From Mytilus californianus (lineage: Eukaryota > Mollusca > Bivalvia > Mytilida > Mytilidae), in the NCBI RefSeq assembly GCF_021869535.1, contig NW_026262659.1:2046001-2110000 (forward strand): 64,000 nt of DNA, given 5' to 3'. The notes beneath the pieces were generated by a model. The model had not been told where the DNA came from and searched no databases. It saw nothing but the letters and a program-made list of their open reading frames with translations. The first letter of the stretch is position 1, and each line of letters begins with the position of its first letter. The translations under genes and the position numbers were made by a program. Shown here piece after piece: positions 1 to 12,809 of the stretch.

Positions 1-160
1 TTATTATGATGACTCAGCACTTTTCTCAACACAGTATTGGTCTCAGTGAAAAATTTCTATTCTTGGTGATAAAAATCAAATGTACTAATCAAAAGCTTCA
101 AAATAGTGTAATATAACGGAAGTCTGATTGATTTTGATTTCCTTTGCTATCTTCAGTATA

Positions 161-597
161 GGGAAAACGGTACTATTTATTCTACCATAGGCGACAATAC
201 TTACATTTTTCTAAATTTACCACGTTTTATAATAAAAACCTGGACAAAACAGTTATGTGTGGTGTTAGTACTTTATTATTCTGTTTTAAAAATTGAAGCC
301 AAATAGTATCATGACCAACTTCCAACGGAGCTTGTTTATTTTATCCATGCCCACCGTCATTTTACACCAAATTTATTAAATTTTGGAAGTCTTTTCGAAT
401 AATTCTCTAGAAAATATTTCAATGGGTTTCCAAATTTATATTGTAAATATACACACTGCAGTTATTCATAGATACATAAAACAATATATTGTACCCTTAC
501 ATCCAATCACAGCGCTCCTAAGTTGACTTCCTTCACCTGCCTTGGGTACACAAAAGGCCAACCTAATGCTGGGAAAATGTAATAGTACTATTTTCCC
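161..597. mobile_element. MITE inserted in satellite unit 1
   Basis: A 437 bp block is present only in the first satellite unit. Its ends are inverted repeats: GGGAAAACGGTACTATT on the left and the complement of GGGAAAATAGTACTATT on the right (15 of 17 match). It is flanked by TATA at 157-160 and TATA at 598-601. The other units have a single TATA at that place (cagTATActgtgg), so the empty site is preserved. This fits a non-autonomous DNA transposon with a 4 bp TATA target duplication; a TA target with different element ends cannot be excluded. There is no coding capacity. The superfamily was not recognised. Confidence 0.85.
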
Positions 598-1306
598 TAT
601 ACTGTGGCATAAAGATATAAAGAATTCTTATTACACCATAAATGCAATACTGGGTTATTATGAAAACCTTGACTCTAATAAATTCTTGTGTGTCCCCATC
701 ACTTAAAAAAACATGGATCATTTTATGTCCCCACCCCTACATGCTGGTTTACCTCTTTTTGTACTTCTTTCAGATAAGGCTTAATAAACTACCTGTATCC
801 ACTCATATCTTATCTTATTTAAAAAAAATAATAAACTGTACCATTTAAACAGATAAAAATGACAGTTCAATTCAATTTGTATTCAATTTATCCAAAATTT
901 ACAACATAACCACAAATTCAAGATTTTTCATACTGATCTCCATTCCATGCTTTAGTATATGCCATATTGTGGTTCAAAATTTCAGAACTGTCTATAAAAT
1001 CCTTTATTCTCTCCTGAGATGACAAAAAAACAGATATTAGACACTTAAAACATTAAATATGCAAAATACTCAGCTGTAAAGTTGTCTTTGTTGACTGTAT
1101 TAATCTATGAAAAAGCTGAATTATGTCTCTTGGGAGTATTCATTTCCAACAGAAGTCCTTTCAAGCAGTAGAAAATGAAAAATTATATATGCTTGATATA
1201 ATAAAAGATAGAAACTACAAAATAAAGCACTATTGAAATATTTGCTGCATGAATTGCCAGGAATGTTAACAATTCTTTACACAGGAGAGTATAAATTCTA
1301 TATAAA

Positions 1307-1927
1307 AGAGGGACGAAAGATACCAGAGGGACAGTCAAACTCATAGATCGAAAACAAACTGACAACGCCATGGCCAAAAATAAAAAGACAAAGAGACAAA
1401 TAATAGTACAGATGATGACACAACATAGAAAAACTAAAGACTAAGCAACACGAACCCCACCAAAAACTGGGGGTGATCTCAGGTGCTCCGGAAGGGTAAG
1501 CAGATCCTGCTCCACATGTGGCACCCGTCGTGTTGCTTCTGTTTTTACAAATCCGGTAAATAGTCTAATTCGGTAAGTCACATTCGTAAAAAGGAAAGGG
1601 TATTGTAGTTACGACATAAGGAACATATCCGATATCATCTGTGAAACGGTTATTCCATAACGGTCAACCAACTCGTGATGGCGTCCGTAAAATTTACGAA
1701 GGGATGATTTCAACTTCACCATTTGGAACTCTTGGTTTAATAGCTTCCTTGTGAGCAGCAATCCTCTATCAAGGAAATCATGATAGGAAACACAAGCTCG
1801 GGAATATCGTATCAATTGGGAGATATATACTCCGTATGCAGGCGCTGCTGGAATGTTGCTACATAGAAATGGAAAGTTCACAATTGGGAAGCTGCAATCA
1901 TCTCTTTTGTCGTAATGTTTTGTATAC
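1307..1927 (-). mobile_element. 5'-truncated Penelope-like element in satellite unit 1
   Basis: Absent from the other satellite units, which read through this site. On the minus strand it holds the C-terminal third of a reverse transcriptase (1609 to about 1927) followed by the same 3' untranslated tail as the longer copy at 10294-11570. That tail includes the ccatggcgttgtcagtttg segment. The element is truncated at its 5' side next to satellite sequence. Only A-rich microhomology (AAA) is visible at the joints, so no target duplication can be defined. It is nearly identical to the 10.3-11.6 kb copy, which suggests recent movement. Confidence 0.8.
1609..1927 (-). pseudogene. Penelope-like reverse transcriptase, C-terminal fragment
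   Basis: The minus-strand frame reads IVNFPFLCSNIPAAPAYGVY and then the RT thumb region ending VSQMISDMFLMS and a stop. It is almost the same as the C-terminus of the copy ending at 11259. The open frame continues towards 2121 into satellite DNA, which is fortuitous. The palm domain and catalytic aspartates are missing, so this cannot be functional. Confidence 0.85.
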
Positions 1928-4900
1928 AAATTAAGCCTCAATTGGGCCTCTTTTTTTCTTAGATGGACAATTTTAACACTGAAAATGCTTCTATTAAGAC
2001 CAAATATTGCCCAACTCCATAAACAGTACAAACTTAACCAGACAACATCCCATTTTAATAGATTATGTCTTGAGAAACACCCAAGTGATACATTTAGGGA
2101 ATTACACAGCAAAAAAGGCAAATATTTCAGTTAAAAATATTTGTCGCGACTTGAATTCTGGTGTTTCCAATTGAATTAATCATTGCGAAAGGTGAAAACA
2201 AATACAAAAGAACTAGAGTTTGGTGCATTTTATACAATATAGTTAATATTGAAATCCTAGAATAAAGTTTTATATCAGTACCCAACAATTTGACTTATTA
2301 TGATGACTCAGCACTTTTCTCAACACAGTATTGGTCTCAGTGAAAAATTTCTATTCTTGGTGATAAAAATCAAATGTACTAATCAAAAGCTTCAAAATAG
2401 TGTAATATAACGGAAGTCTGATTGATTTTGATTTCCCTTGCTATCTTCAGTATACTGTGGCATAGAGATATAAAGAATTCTTATTACACCATAAATGCAA
2501 TACTGGGTTATTGTGATAACCTTGGCTATAATAAATTCTTGTATGTCCCCATCACTTAAAAAAACATGGATCATTTTATGTCCCCATCCCTACATGCTGG
2601 TTTACCTCTTTTTGTACTTCTTTCAGATAAGGCTTAATAAACTACCTGTATTCAATCATATCTTATTTTATTTAAAAAAAATAATAAACTGTACCATTTA
2701 AACAGATAAAAATGACAGTTCCATTCAATTTGTATTCAATTTATCCAAAATTTACAACATAACCACAAATTCAAGATTTTTCATACTAATCTCCATTCCA
2801 TGCTTTAGTATATGCCATATTGTGGTTCAAAATTTCAGAACTTGCTATTAAATCCTTTATTCTCTCCTGAGATGACAACAAAAAGATATTAGACACTTAA
2901 AACATTAAATATGCAAAATACTCAGCTGTAAAGTTGTCTTTGTTGACTGTATTAATCTATGAAAAAGCTGAATCATGTCCCTTGGGAGTATTCATTTCCA
3001 ACAAAAGTCCTTTCAAGCAGTAGAAAATGAAAAATTATATATGCTTGATATAATAAAAGATAGAAACTACAAAATAAAGCACTATTGAAATATTTGCTGC
3101 ATGAATTGCCAAGAATGTGAACAATTCTTTACACAGGAGAGTATAAATTCTATATAAACTAAGCCTCAATTGGGCCTCTTTTTTCTTAGATGAACAATTT
3201 TAACACTGAAAATGCTTCTTTTAAGACCAAATATTGCCTAACTCCATAAACAGTACAAACTTAACCAGACAACTTACCATTTTAATAGATTATGTCTTGA
3301 GAAATACCCAAGTGATACATTTAGGGAATTACACAGCAAAAAAGGCAAATATTTCAGTTAAAAATATTTGTCGTGACTTGAATTCTGGTGTTTCCAATTG
3401 AATTAATCATTGCGAAAGGTGAAAACAAATACAAAAGAACTAGAGTTTGGTGCCATTTATACAATATAGTTAATATTGAAATCCTAGAATAAAGTTTTAT
3501 ATCAGTACCCATCAATTTGAATTATTATGATGACTCAGCACTTTTCTCAACACAGTATTGGTCTCAGTGAAAAATTTCTATTTTTGGTGATAAAAATCAA
3601 ATGTACTAATCAAAAGCTTCAAAATAGTGTAATATAACGGAAGTCTGATTGATTTTGATTTCCCTTGCTATATTCAGTATACTGTGGCAAAGAGATATAA
3701 AGATGTCTTATTACACCATAAATGCAAAACTGGGTTATTGTGAAAACCTTGGCTATAATAAATTCTTGTATGTCCCCATCACTTGAAAAAACATGGATCA
3801 TTTTATGTCCACACCCCTACATGCTGGTTTACATCTTTTTGTACTTCTTTCAGATAAGGCTTAATAAACTACCTGTATCCAATCATATCTTATCTTATTT
3901 AAAAAAAATAATAAACTGTACCATTTAAACAGATAAAAATGACAGTTCCATTCAATTTGTATTCAATTTATCCAAAATTTACAACATAACCACAAATTCA
4001 AGATTTTTCATACTGATCTCCATTCCATGCTTTAGTATATGCCATATTGTGGTTCAAAATTTCAGAACTTGCTATAAAATCCTTTATTCTCTCCTGAGAT
4101 GACAAAAAAAAGATATTAGACACTTAAAACATTAAATATGCAAAATACTCAGCTGTAAAGTTGTCTTTGTTGACTGTATTAATCTATGAAAAAGCTGAAT
4201 TATGTCCCTTGGGAGTATTCATTTCCAACAAAAGTCCTTTCAAGCAGTAGAAAATGAAAAATTATATATGCTTGATATAATAAAAGATAGAAACTACAAA
4301 ATAAAGCACTATTGAAATATTTGCTGCATGAATTGCCAAGAATGTTAACAATTCTTTACAAAGGAGAGTATAAATTCTATATAAATTAAGCCTCAATTGG
4401 GCCTCTTTTTTCTTAGATGGACAATTTTAACACTGAAAATGCTTCTATTTAGACCAAATATTGCCTAACTCCATAAACAGTACAAACTTAACCAGACAAC
4501 TTCCCATTTTAATAGATTATGTCTTGAGAAATACCCAAGTGATACATTTAGGGAATTACACAGCAAAAAAGGCATATATTTCAGTTAAAAATATTTGTCG
4601 CGACTTTAATTCTGGTGTTTCCAATTGACTTCATCATTGCGAAAGGTGAAAACAAATACAAAAGAACTAGAGTTTGGTACATTTTATACAATATAGTTGA
4701 TATTGAAATCCTAGAATAAAGTTTTATATCAGTACCCAACAATTTGACTTATTATGATGACTCAGCACTTTTCTCAACACAGTATTGGTCTCAGTGAAAA
4801 ATTTCTATTCTTGGTGATAAAAATCAAATGTACTAATCAAAAGCTTCAAAATAGTGTAATATAACGGAAGTCTGATTGATTTTGATTTCCCTTGCTATCT

Positions 4901-7124
4901 TCAGTATACTGTGGCATAAAGATATAAAGAATTCTTATTACACCATAAATGCAATACTGGGTTATTGTGAAAACCTTGGCTATAATAAATTCTTGCATGT
5001 CCCCATCACTTTAAAAAAACATGGATCATTTTATGTCCCCACCTCTACATGCTGGTTTACCTCTTTTTGTACTTCTTTCAGATAAGGCTTAATAAACTAC
5101 CTGTATCCAATCATATCTTATCTTATTTAAAAAAAATAATAAACTGTACCATTTAAACAGATAAAAATGACAGTTCCATTCAATTTGTATTCAATTTATC
5201 AAAAATTTACAACATAACCACAAATTCAAGATTTTTCATACTGATCTCCATTCCATGCTTTAGCATATGCCATATTGTGGTTCAAAATTTCAGAACTTGC
5301 TATAAAATCCTTTATTCGATCCTGAGATGACAAAAAAAAGATGTTAGACACTTAAAACATTAAATATGCAAAATACTCAGCTGTAAATTTGTCTTTGTTG
5401 ACTGTATTAATCTATGAAAAAGCTGAATTATGTCCCTTGGGAGTATTCATTTCCAACAAAAGTCCTTTCAAGCAGTAGAAAATGAAAAATTATATATGCG
5501 TGATATAATAAAAGATAGAAACTACAAAATAAAGCACTATTGAAATATTTGCTGCATGAATTGCCAAGAATGTGAACAATTCTTTACACAGGAGAGTATA
5601 AATTCTATATAAATTAAGCCTCAATTGGGCCTCTTTTTTCTTAGATGGACAATTTTAACACTGAAAATGCTTCTATTCAGACCAAATATTGCCTAACTCC
5701 ATAAACAGTACAAACTTAACCAGACAACTTCCCATTTTAATAGATTATGTCTTGAGAAATACCCAAGTGATACATTTAGGGAATTACACAGCAAAAAAGG
5801 CAAATATTTCAGTTAAAAATATTTGTCACGACTTGAATTCTGGTGTTTCCAATTGAATTAATCATTGCGAAAGGTGAAAACAAATACAAAAGAACTAGAG
5901 TTTGGTGCATTTTATACAATATAGTTAATATTGATATCCTAGAATAAAGTTTTATATCAGTACCCATCAATTTGACTTATTATGATGACTCAGCACTTTT
6001 CACAACACAGTATTGGTCTCAGTGAAAAATTTCTATTCTTGGTGATAAAAATCAAATGTACTAATCAAAAGCTTCAAAATAGTGTAATATAACGGAAGTC
6101 TGATTGATTTTGATTTCCCTTGCTATCTTCAGTATACTGTGGCATAAAGATATAAAGAATTCTTATTACACCATAAATGCAATACTGGGTTATTGTGAAA
6201 ACCTTGGCTGTAATAAATTCTTGTATGTCCCCATCACTTAAAAAAACATGGATCATTTTATGTCCCAACCCCTACATGCTGGTGTACATCTTTTTGTATT
6301 TCTTTCAGATAAGGCTTAATAAACTACCTGTATCCAATCATATCTTATCTTATTTAAAAAAAATAATAAACTGTACCATTTAAACAGATAAAAATGACAG
6401 TTCCATTCAAATTGTATTCAATTTATCCAAAATTTACAACATAACCACAAATTCAAGATTTTTCATACTGATCTTCTTTCCATGCTTTAGTATATGCCAT
6501 ATTGTGGTTCAAAATTTCAGAACTTGCTATAAAATCCTTTATTCTCTCCTGAGATGACAAAAAAAAAGATATTAGACACTTAAAACATTAAATATGCAAA
6601 ATACTCAGCTGTAAAGTTGTCTTTGTTGACTGTATTAATCTATGAAAAAGCTGAATTATGTCCCTTGGGAGTATTCATTTCCAACAAAAGTCCTTTCAAG
6701 CAGTAGAAAATGAAAAATTATATATGCTTGATATAATAAAAGATAGAAACTACAAAATAAACCACTATTGAAATATTTGCTGCATGAATTGCCAAGAATG
6801 TGAACAATTCTTTACACAGGAGAGTATAAATTCTATATAAACTAAGCCTCAATTGGGCCTCTTTTTTCTTAGATGGACAATTTTAACACTGAAAATGCTT
6901 CTATTTAGACCAAATATTGCCTAACTCCATAAACATTACAAACTTAACCAGACAACTTCCCATTTTAATAGATTATGTCTTGAGAAATACCCAAGTGATA
7001 CATTTAGGGAATTACACAGCAAAAAAGGCAAATATTTCAGTTAAAAATATTTGTCGTGACTTGAATTCTGGTGTTTCCAATTGAATTAATCATTGCGAAA
7101 GGTGAAAACAAATACAAAAGAACT

Positions 7125-7994
7125 TCGATTTCGCGGGTGTGTTCTAGTATATCTAAATCCAAAATAACAATAACCCGTTTCACAACTTCTCTAATCAGTT
7201 CTGAATATATTTAACTATATGAACGCAGGGGAAATCTCTATAGTCAACCGAAAAGAAATATGTATATTCATAACGTCTAAGTAAATCTAGTTATGGTTAA
7301 TTATTCCTTTGGTACATTTGGCCTCTCTTTCATAACTCCATAGTCCACCATAAAGTATTGGTTCATCGCTTCTGTTTACAATTTCTCCATTGACATGTTA
7401 ATTTTGAAAAAGATCAGATCACTTTTAATTAAGTCAACAGGGCTATTCTGACATTTTTACCGATTTATTCTCATATTACTGACCGGTCATTTATTGCATG
7501 ATTTGACTCGTGTTTGGAGAACAGAATAAAAATAAAGTGTGAGTAAAGAATGAATTAAGGAGAGATCAAATAAAATTACTATACATACTTGAACGAAATG
7601 CTTGCTATTGGTCTTTTTCTTTTTTAGCCATGGCGTTGTCTGTTTATTGTCGATATATGAGTTTTAATGTCCCTCTGGTATCTTTCGCCCCTCTTTTGCT
7701 AGCAAACGCACTTTTTTTCTTTCCAGTTATGTGTATGTGATTCCTGTTGTTCACTACCGCGTTGTGTATTGCTGTCTTGTTTTTTTTAACATTATTAAAC
7801 GTTTAATCCTCATATATTTCAACACTCCATACTATTCTTTTTTTCATTCTGATCAGATCATCTCCTTGTGAATAACGGTCTATAATAGAATAAACTATTA
7901 GTCTACAAATACAAGAAACACAAAAAGGCCCAAGATCCTTCCTTGAAACACATTGTAAAAATTATAACGATTCCTGTCTGTTAATATATTGATC
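7125..7994. other. Non-coding AT-rich spacer
   Basis: No gene seen. Positions 7625-7705 (plus sense) match the 3' tail of the Penelope-like family (ccatggcgttgtct and ctggtatctttcgcccctctt). The rest shows nothing I can identify. Confidence 0.6.
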
Positions 7995-8290
7995 TAGAAA
8001 CAACTAACCCCGCCGCATTTTTGCGCCTGTCCCAAATCAGGAGCCTCTAGCCTTTGTTAGTCTTGTATTATTTTTAATTTTAGTTTCTTGTGTACAATTT
8101 GGAGTTTAGTATGGCGTTCATTATCACTGAACTAGTATATATATTTGTTTAGGGGCCAGCTGAAGGACGCCTCCGGGTGCGGGAATTTCTCGCTGCATTG
8201 AAGACCTGTTGGTGACCTTCTGCTGTTGTCTGTTCTATAGTCGGGTTGTTGTCTCTTTGACACATTCCCCATTTCCATTCTCAATTTTAC
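7995..8290 (-). repeat. Interspersed repeat family 1, minus copy
   Basis: On the complement this reads ttgagaatggaaatggggaa, then a segment with caaagagacaacaacccgac and a gcacccggaggcg motif. The same sequence order occurs at 22808-23065 and 53262-53400 (plus) and 55076-55362 (minus). It has no coding frame. It is a short dispersed repeat that I recall as common in mussel genomes; its class (SINE or MITE) cannot be told from here. Confidence 0.7.
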
Positions 8291-8299
8291 ACATGTAAA

Positions 8300-10190
8300 T
8301 AGAGAAAGAAGATACAAAGTCGATATTATAAGAAATACATTGCATAAAACCTAGATTACATATTAAAATTTTTGTATTTCTAAGCTGAGTTTCTCTTTTT
8401 GTATGAAGTTTGAATATATTTTTTTGAAACCACATTTAAAATATGATCCACCTGACCATTGATAAGAAAGTTCCACATTAGCTCTGAATTTTTGACAAAC
8501 GTAACTGTCTACAAGGGTACCAAGACAGGTTAAGCTATTTGAGCAATAATTTCTAAATCTGAAATCATGTATGTATATTAATAAATAGAAAGACTCGGTC
8601 ACAGATTTAGCGTTTGTTAAAATTGATCAATTTATCAACAGGAAAGTAGAGCAAACATATTTTCAATAACAATAACGTTAACTTCCTAAAACACTTTATT
8701 GCTATGATATGTTTCCTGATTAGGCTAACATTAAACCTCACATATTATCATATTAACATAATGTGTTTTATAAAATCATTGCCATGATTTTATTCGTAAG
8801 TCTAATGTTGATAATATATGAAGTGGAATCTTCACTAAAAGGAAAATGTTCCGAATATGACAGGTAAACTATGATAACATAACAACAATTAATGAATATA
8901 ATAAAAAAATCACCTTATTTACTTATGAACTTAGTTATCATACTAAAAATTATAAATGTTCTCGGAACATATTTCCCCTTAATTAATAATTAATATGATC
9001 TGACGTCTTTGCGTTTCATTTCTCGACTGAGGTAACGGGGTATTAGTGTTTTGTATAATAAAACCAAGTTAAATTACAAATAGGGGAATTAGTTTGTTAG
9101 CGTATAGAATCGATTGTTTTCTTTTAGAATCTTTGTTTCTAGAGTTACAATCTGGTCAAGGTAAAAAACTCAGAAGGTTTAAATTCTAAAGCTTTCGAGA
9201 GCATTACAACTAAAACAGACCAGCATAAACCATATCATGCATAAGTACAGGCACAGTTTTAAGTATTAAAACAGTATATTTGGAATTGCGTTTTCAGCAA
9301 AAATAACAATATTGGGAAAAGACATTAACAATTAACGTGGCATTATTTGTTGTCACTAAATTCGTTTTTATTTTCTAATTTCAACGATTTTAACTTAACC
9401 CAAATGGTTGTTATGGCTTATAAAGGAGAGCTGTGGGGTTCTAGTAAATGAGACAGCATCCAAAAGCCAAAAGACCTGTAAAAGAAAGGCGGACGACACC
9501 AAATGTGATATTCGAATATATGGCATCTAGTGATCTGAATACAATATTCTATTATTTACAGTTATCGCCCCCTAAATTAATATTTCGAAAAACACATTAC
9601 GTATCAAAATTCAATAAAAATATAACTATTATTGATATCTAAGTACCAAATAAATCCTTTTATAAAAGATTGAATGTCGTAAATTTCAGCATACTTTAGT
9701 TCTCCTCCAGTAGTATATACCTTAACTGTATTTGCGTCTACAGTAACTGCTAATCCTTCCAGATCATCAGAATCGCCAAGATAACGTTACTAGTAATTTT
9801 TTAAATACTTATCATGTAAAATCTTTAGTACTAAAATTCGGAGACTGCAGCTTCTCTTATTCTGCCATTCTATAATTGGTTTAAAATTATTTGGTTTCTC
9901 ATTTGATTTTTACAGTGTTGACTTTCTTGATTTGCATGATTTCAATTCAGCTATTTGCTTTGTAAAAGTTTTGTATATTTGTTTTAGCATTTTTTTTTAA
10001 AGATATTTGTACGCATATTCTAAAGTGAGCATGGACTCTTTATAAGGCGCTACATACACATCAGAAATTAAAAATAAAAATTGACTTAAATCCAACAACA
10101 AATCTTTAAAACAACGTTACTTTACGCTCTTAAATGATGATCAAGTTGGACATCACCCACCATACGAGTCCATGATTTGGAATATAAGCA
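8300..10190. other. Non-coding AT-rich DNA, no gene identified
   Basis: Only short open frames without recognisable domains. A weak imperfect inverted repeat lies at about 8838-8982, around aaaatgttccga and its partner tcggaacatattt. No host exon was recognised. Confidence 0.5.
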
Positions 10191-10194
10191 ATGA

Positions 10195-10265
10195 GTTAAA
10201 TATACTCATCATAGATACCAGGATTGAAATTTTATATTTGCGCATACGCGCCAAACGCTCCAAAG
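10195..10265 (+). repeat. Short dispersed repeat
   Basis: The segment around catagataccaggattgaaa and the following gcgcatacgcgcc matches, on the opposite strand, the sequence at about 36690-36790 (ataccaggattaaaatt, then cgcctgacgagcg). A small interspersed repeat of unknown class. Confidence 0.5.
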
Positions 10266-10293
10266 TTATTGCGAAACTGCCTATTCTAGAGTT

Positions 10294-11259
10294 GGCGTGA
10301 ATCAGATGTGGATACTAAAAAATTCCAAAGATCTTTTAGAGTACATACAATCTAAGACTCTCTCATCTTGCAATAGTATGAAAACATTTGACTTTTCTAC
10401 AATTTACACAAGTATTCCCCATTCCAAACTAAAAGACAAATTGAAAGAGTTGGTATTACTTTGTTTCATTAAATAGAATGGCGAACGTAAATACAAGTAT
10501 CTTGTCTTGGGGAGGGATAAATCCTACTTTGTAAAGAATCACTCTGATTCAAACAAAAAATTCTCTGAAACTGACATTATCAAGATGCTTGATTTCTTGA
10601 TTGACAAAATATTTGTTACGTTTCGAGGACGTGTTTTTCAACAGACTGTCGGAATTCCAATGGGAACTAATTGTGCCCCTCTTCTTGCCGACTTGTTTCT
10701 TTATTATTATGAGGCTGACTTCATACAGGAACTTCTTAGAAAGAAAGATAAGAAGTTAGCAATATCCTTTAACTCTACGTTCCGCTTTATAGATGATGTT
10801 CTCTCACTAAATAATACAAAACTTGGTGACTATGTTGAACGAATCTATCCCATCGAACTAGAGATAAAGGATACTACAGATACAGTTAAATCTGCCTCAT
10901 ATCTTGACTTACATCTAGAAATTGACAATAAGGGTCGGTTGAAAACAAAACTTTACGACAAAAGAGATGATTTCAGCTTCCAAATTGTGAACTTTCCATT
11001 TCTATGTAGCAATATTCCAGCAGCGCCTGCATACGGAGTATATATCTCCCAATTGATACGATATTCCCGGGCTTGTGTTTCCTATCATGATTTCCTTGAT
11101 AGAGGATTGCTGCTCACAAGGAAGCTATTAAACCAAGAGTTCCAAATGGTGAAGTTGAAATCATCCCTTCGTAAATTTTACGGACGCCATCACGAGTTGG
11201 TTGACCGTTATGGAATAACCGTTTCACAGATGATATCGAATATGTTCCTTATGTCGTAA
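10294..11259 (+). pseudogene. Penelope-like reverse transcriptase with one in-frame stop
   Basis: The frame contains RT palm motif A (TFDFSTIYTSIP), motif B (GIPMGTNCAPLLADLF) and motif C with the catalytic pair (FRFIDDVLS). A YLDLHLEID segment and the C-terminal region (YGVYISQLIRYSRAC, then KLKSSLRKFYGRHHELVDRY) follow. The catalytic Asp residues are present. A single TAG at 10474-10476 interrupts the frame between motif A and the NGERKYKYL stretch; otherwise it is open for 320 codons. The N-terminal part of the protein is missing or unrecognisable. It belongs to the mobile element and has no link to the host genes. Confidence 0.8.
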
Positions 11260-11570
11260 CTACAATACCCTTCCCTTTTCACGAATGTGACTTACCGAAT
11301 AAGACTATTTACCGGATTTGTAATAACATAAGCAACACGACGGGTGCCACATGTGGAGCAGGATCTGCTTACCCTTCCGGAGCACCTGAGATCACCCCCA
11401 GTTTTTGGTGGGGTTCGTGTTGCTTAGTCTTTAGTTTTCTATGTTGTGTCATCTGTGCTATTATTTGTCTGTTTGCCTTTTTGTTTTTGGCCATGGCGTT
11501 GTCAGTTTGTTTTCGATCTGTGAGTTTGACTGTTCCTCTGGTGTCTTTCGTCCGTCCCTCTTTTATAGAC
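10294..11570 (+). mobile_element. Penelope-like retroelement, longest copy in window
   Basis: Reverse transcriptase coding sequence (10294-11259) followed by a 3' untranslated tail of about 310 bp that ends near cgtccgtccctctttt. The tail recurs at 1307-1600, 12810-13080, 14395-14520, 32830-33050 and 40015-40115, so many copies have seeded this locus. No GIY-YIG endonuclease follows the RT. The 5' end of the element cannot be placed; sequence before 10294 shows no coding match. Assignment to Penelope-like elements rests on motif recall (GIPMGTNCAP and FRFIDDVLS) and should be tested by phylogeny. Confidence 0.75.
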
Positions 11571-11799
11571 AGATCAGACGACTTTTCTTATATCAAAAAA
11601 TCAAAAGTCGCAAAGACATGTCGCTCATGATATGAGACACAAACACATCGTCTCGGTCATTTTTTTTTCTTTGTTGACATATTTGTTTGTTTTTATAGTG
11701 ATTAAGATTATAGCACAATGTTGACGGCTGTATCCCTATTTTTGACATTTTTACCTACAGTATAATGTGTCTTTGTTTTGTTCATACATTGTTGTCAAT

Positions 11800-11985
11800 A
11801 TAAAGGAATTTTATGCGACTGTCATACAAGTGAGAGGTTTAGCTAGCTATAAAACCTGGTTTAATCCACCATTTTCTACATATGAAAATGTCTGTACCAA
11901 GTCAGGTAAATGACAGTTGTTTTCCATTCGTTTGATGTGTTTGAGCTTTTGATTTTTCCTTTTAATGGACATTTCGATTTGAATA
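11800..11985 (-). repeat. Interspersed repeat family 2, minus copy
   Basis: Shares the order gactgtcatacaagtgagag, cctggtttaatccaccattt, tgtaccaagtcagg, ttttccattcgtttgatgtg with the complement of 33095-33310 and, in part, with 18885-19010, 19410-19520 and 23630-23845. Non-coding dispersed repeat. Confidence 0.7.
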
Positions 11986-11989
11986 TTTC

Positions 11990-12805
11990 TTGAAGTTCGG
12001 TATTTTTCTTATTTTACTTTATTCATGGTTTAAAAAATCAAAAGTTTTGATAGAATTAATTTCAGAGAAATACCGATATTCAAAATTATCCAGAAGTTCT
12101 TTAAGATCAATAAAGATCTGTTAAATGCTCAGACTGTTCAGTTTTTTTTTAACTGTACGATACAACCATATTCTGAACTATACAGGATTGCCTGCATAAT
12201 AAATGCATGAACAGAAGAACTGAATTTACAAAAAGATCTGAAAGTAAACTCTTTAAAAGTTTTTAACAGCATAAAAAAGCGCAATAAAAATGTTTCTAGA
12301 TGGAAAAAAACTCTTAACGCGACTTGTTATGGTTCAGATTTGTCACATGATTTTAAAATCAAAATTGCTGTTTACTTGTATCCGTTTCAGAAGAAGATGA
12401 ACTACATTTACTAAAATTTTTTGAAAGGCCAACTAAAAAATTGAGAATAAGTTTTCATTTTCTTATTGAATTTCTGCAGCATTGTATTCAAAATATGTGT
12501 CCTTGATCTTTATTTATGAGATTTTAGATATTGTTTGATTTATGTAACGACAAATTAATTTATGCATGTAAAATTTGCATACAATTCATGAAGTTAAAAC
12601 CTTTTATTAGTAGAAAAGAAGTACAGTTTAAAGAACAACGAGTATTGTCCGAACTTTGTATTGCATATATAATCATCTTTGCAGAATCTTAATTTGATCT
12701 AAGGATTTGCGGGTTCATCCACTGTTCTCTTTTAATAATACATACACAAAACGAGCTAATTTAATAACATTGTTGACAAAACAATTTACTTGTTTTTTTG
12801 AAGCA
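11990..12805. other. Non-coding AT-rich spacer
   Basis: No exon, RNA gene or repeat recognised in this stretch. Confidence 0.5.
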
Positions 12806-12809
12806 GTAA

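Larger units (their letters stand above)
1..7124. repeat. Tandem satellite, ~1227 bp unit, about five copies
   Basis: Near-identical units begin at 1, 2295, 3522, 4749 and 5977, each with the phrase ttattatgatgactcagcac. The intervals are 1227, 1227 and 1228 bp. The first interval is 2294 bp because that unit holds two insertions (161-597 and about 1307-1927). The last unit breaks off at about 7124, partway through, where non-repeat sequence starts. The array begins at base 1, so it probably continues to the left. Copies differ by scattered substitutions and 1-2 base indels only. Short open frames of 60-69 codons recur in every unit on both strands, but they have no family resemblance and vary in their ends, so I do not call them genes. 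Confidence 0.95.

Noticed and set aside
642..6383. Recurring 60-69 codon frames (e.g. MQYWVIVKTLAIINSCMSPS) in every satellite unit
   Set aside because: They repeat because the satellite repeats. Ends and residues vary between units, both strands are open, and there is no domain or start context.
8132..8602. Overlapping minus-strand frames of 61-79 codons
   Set aside because: The first lies in interspersed repeat family 1 and the others continue from it. No family match.
8838..8982. Imperfect inverted repeat around aaaatgttccga
   Set aside because: Arms match too poorly by eye to define an element or a target duplication.
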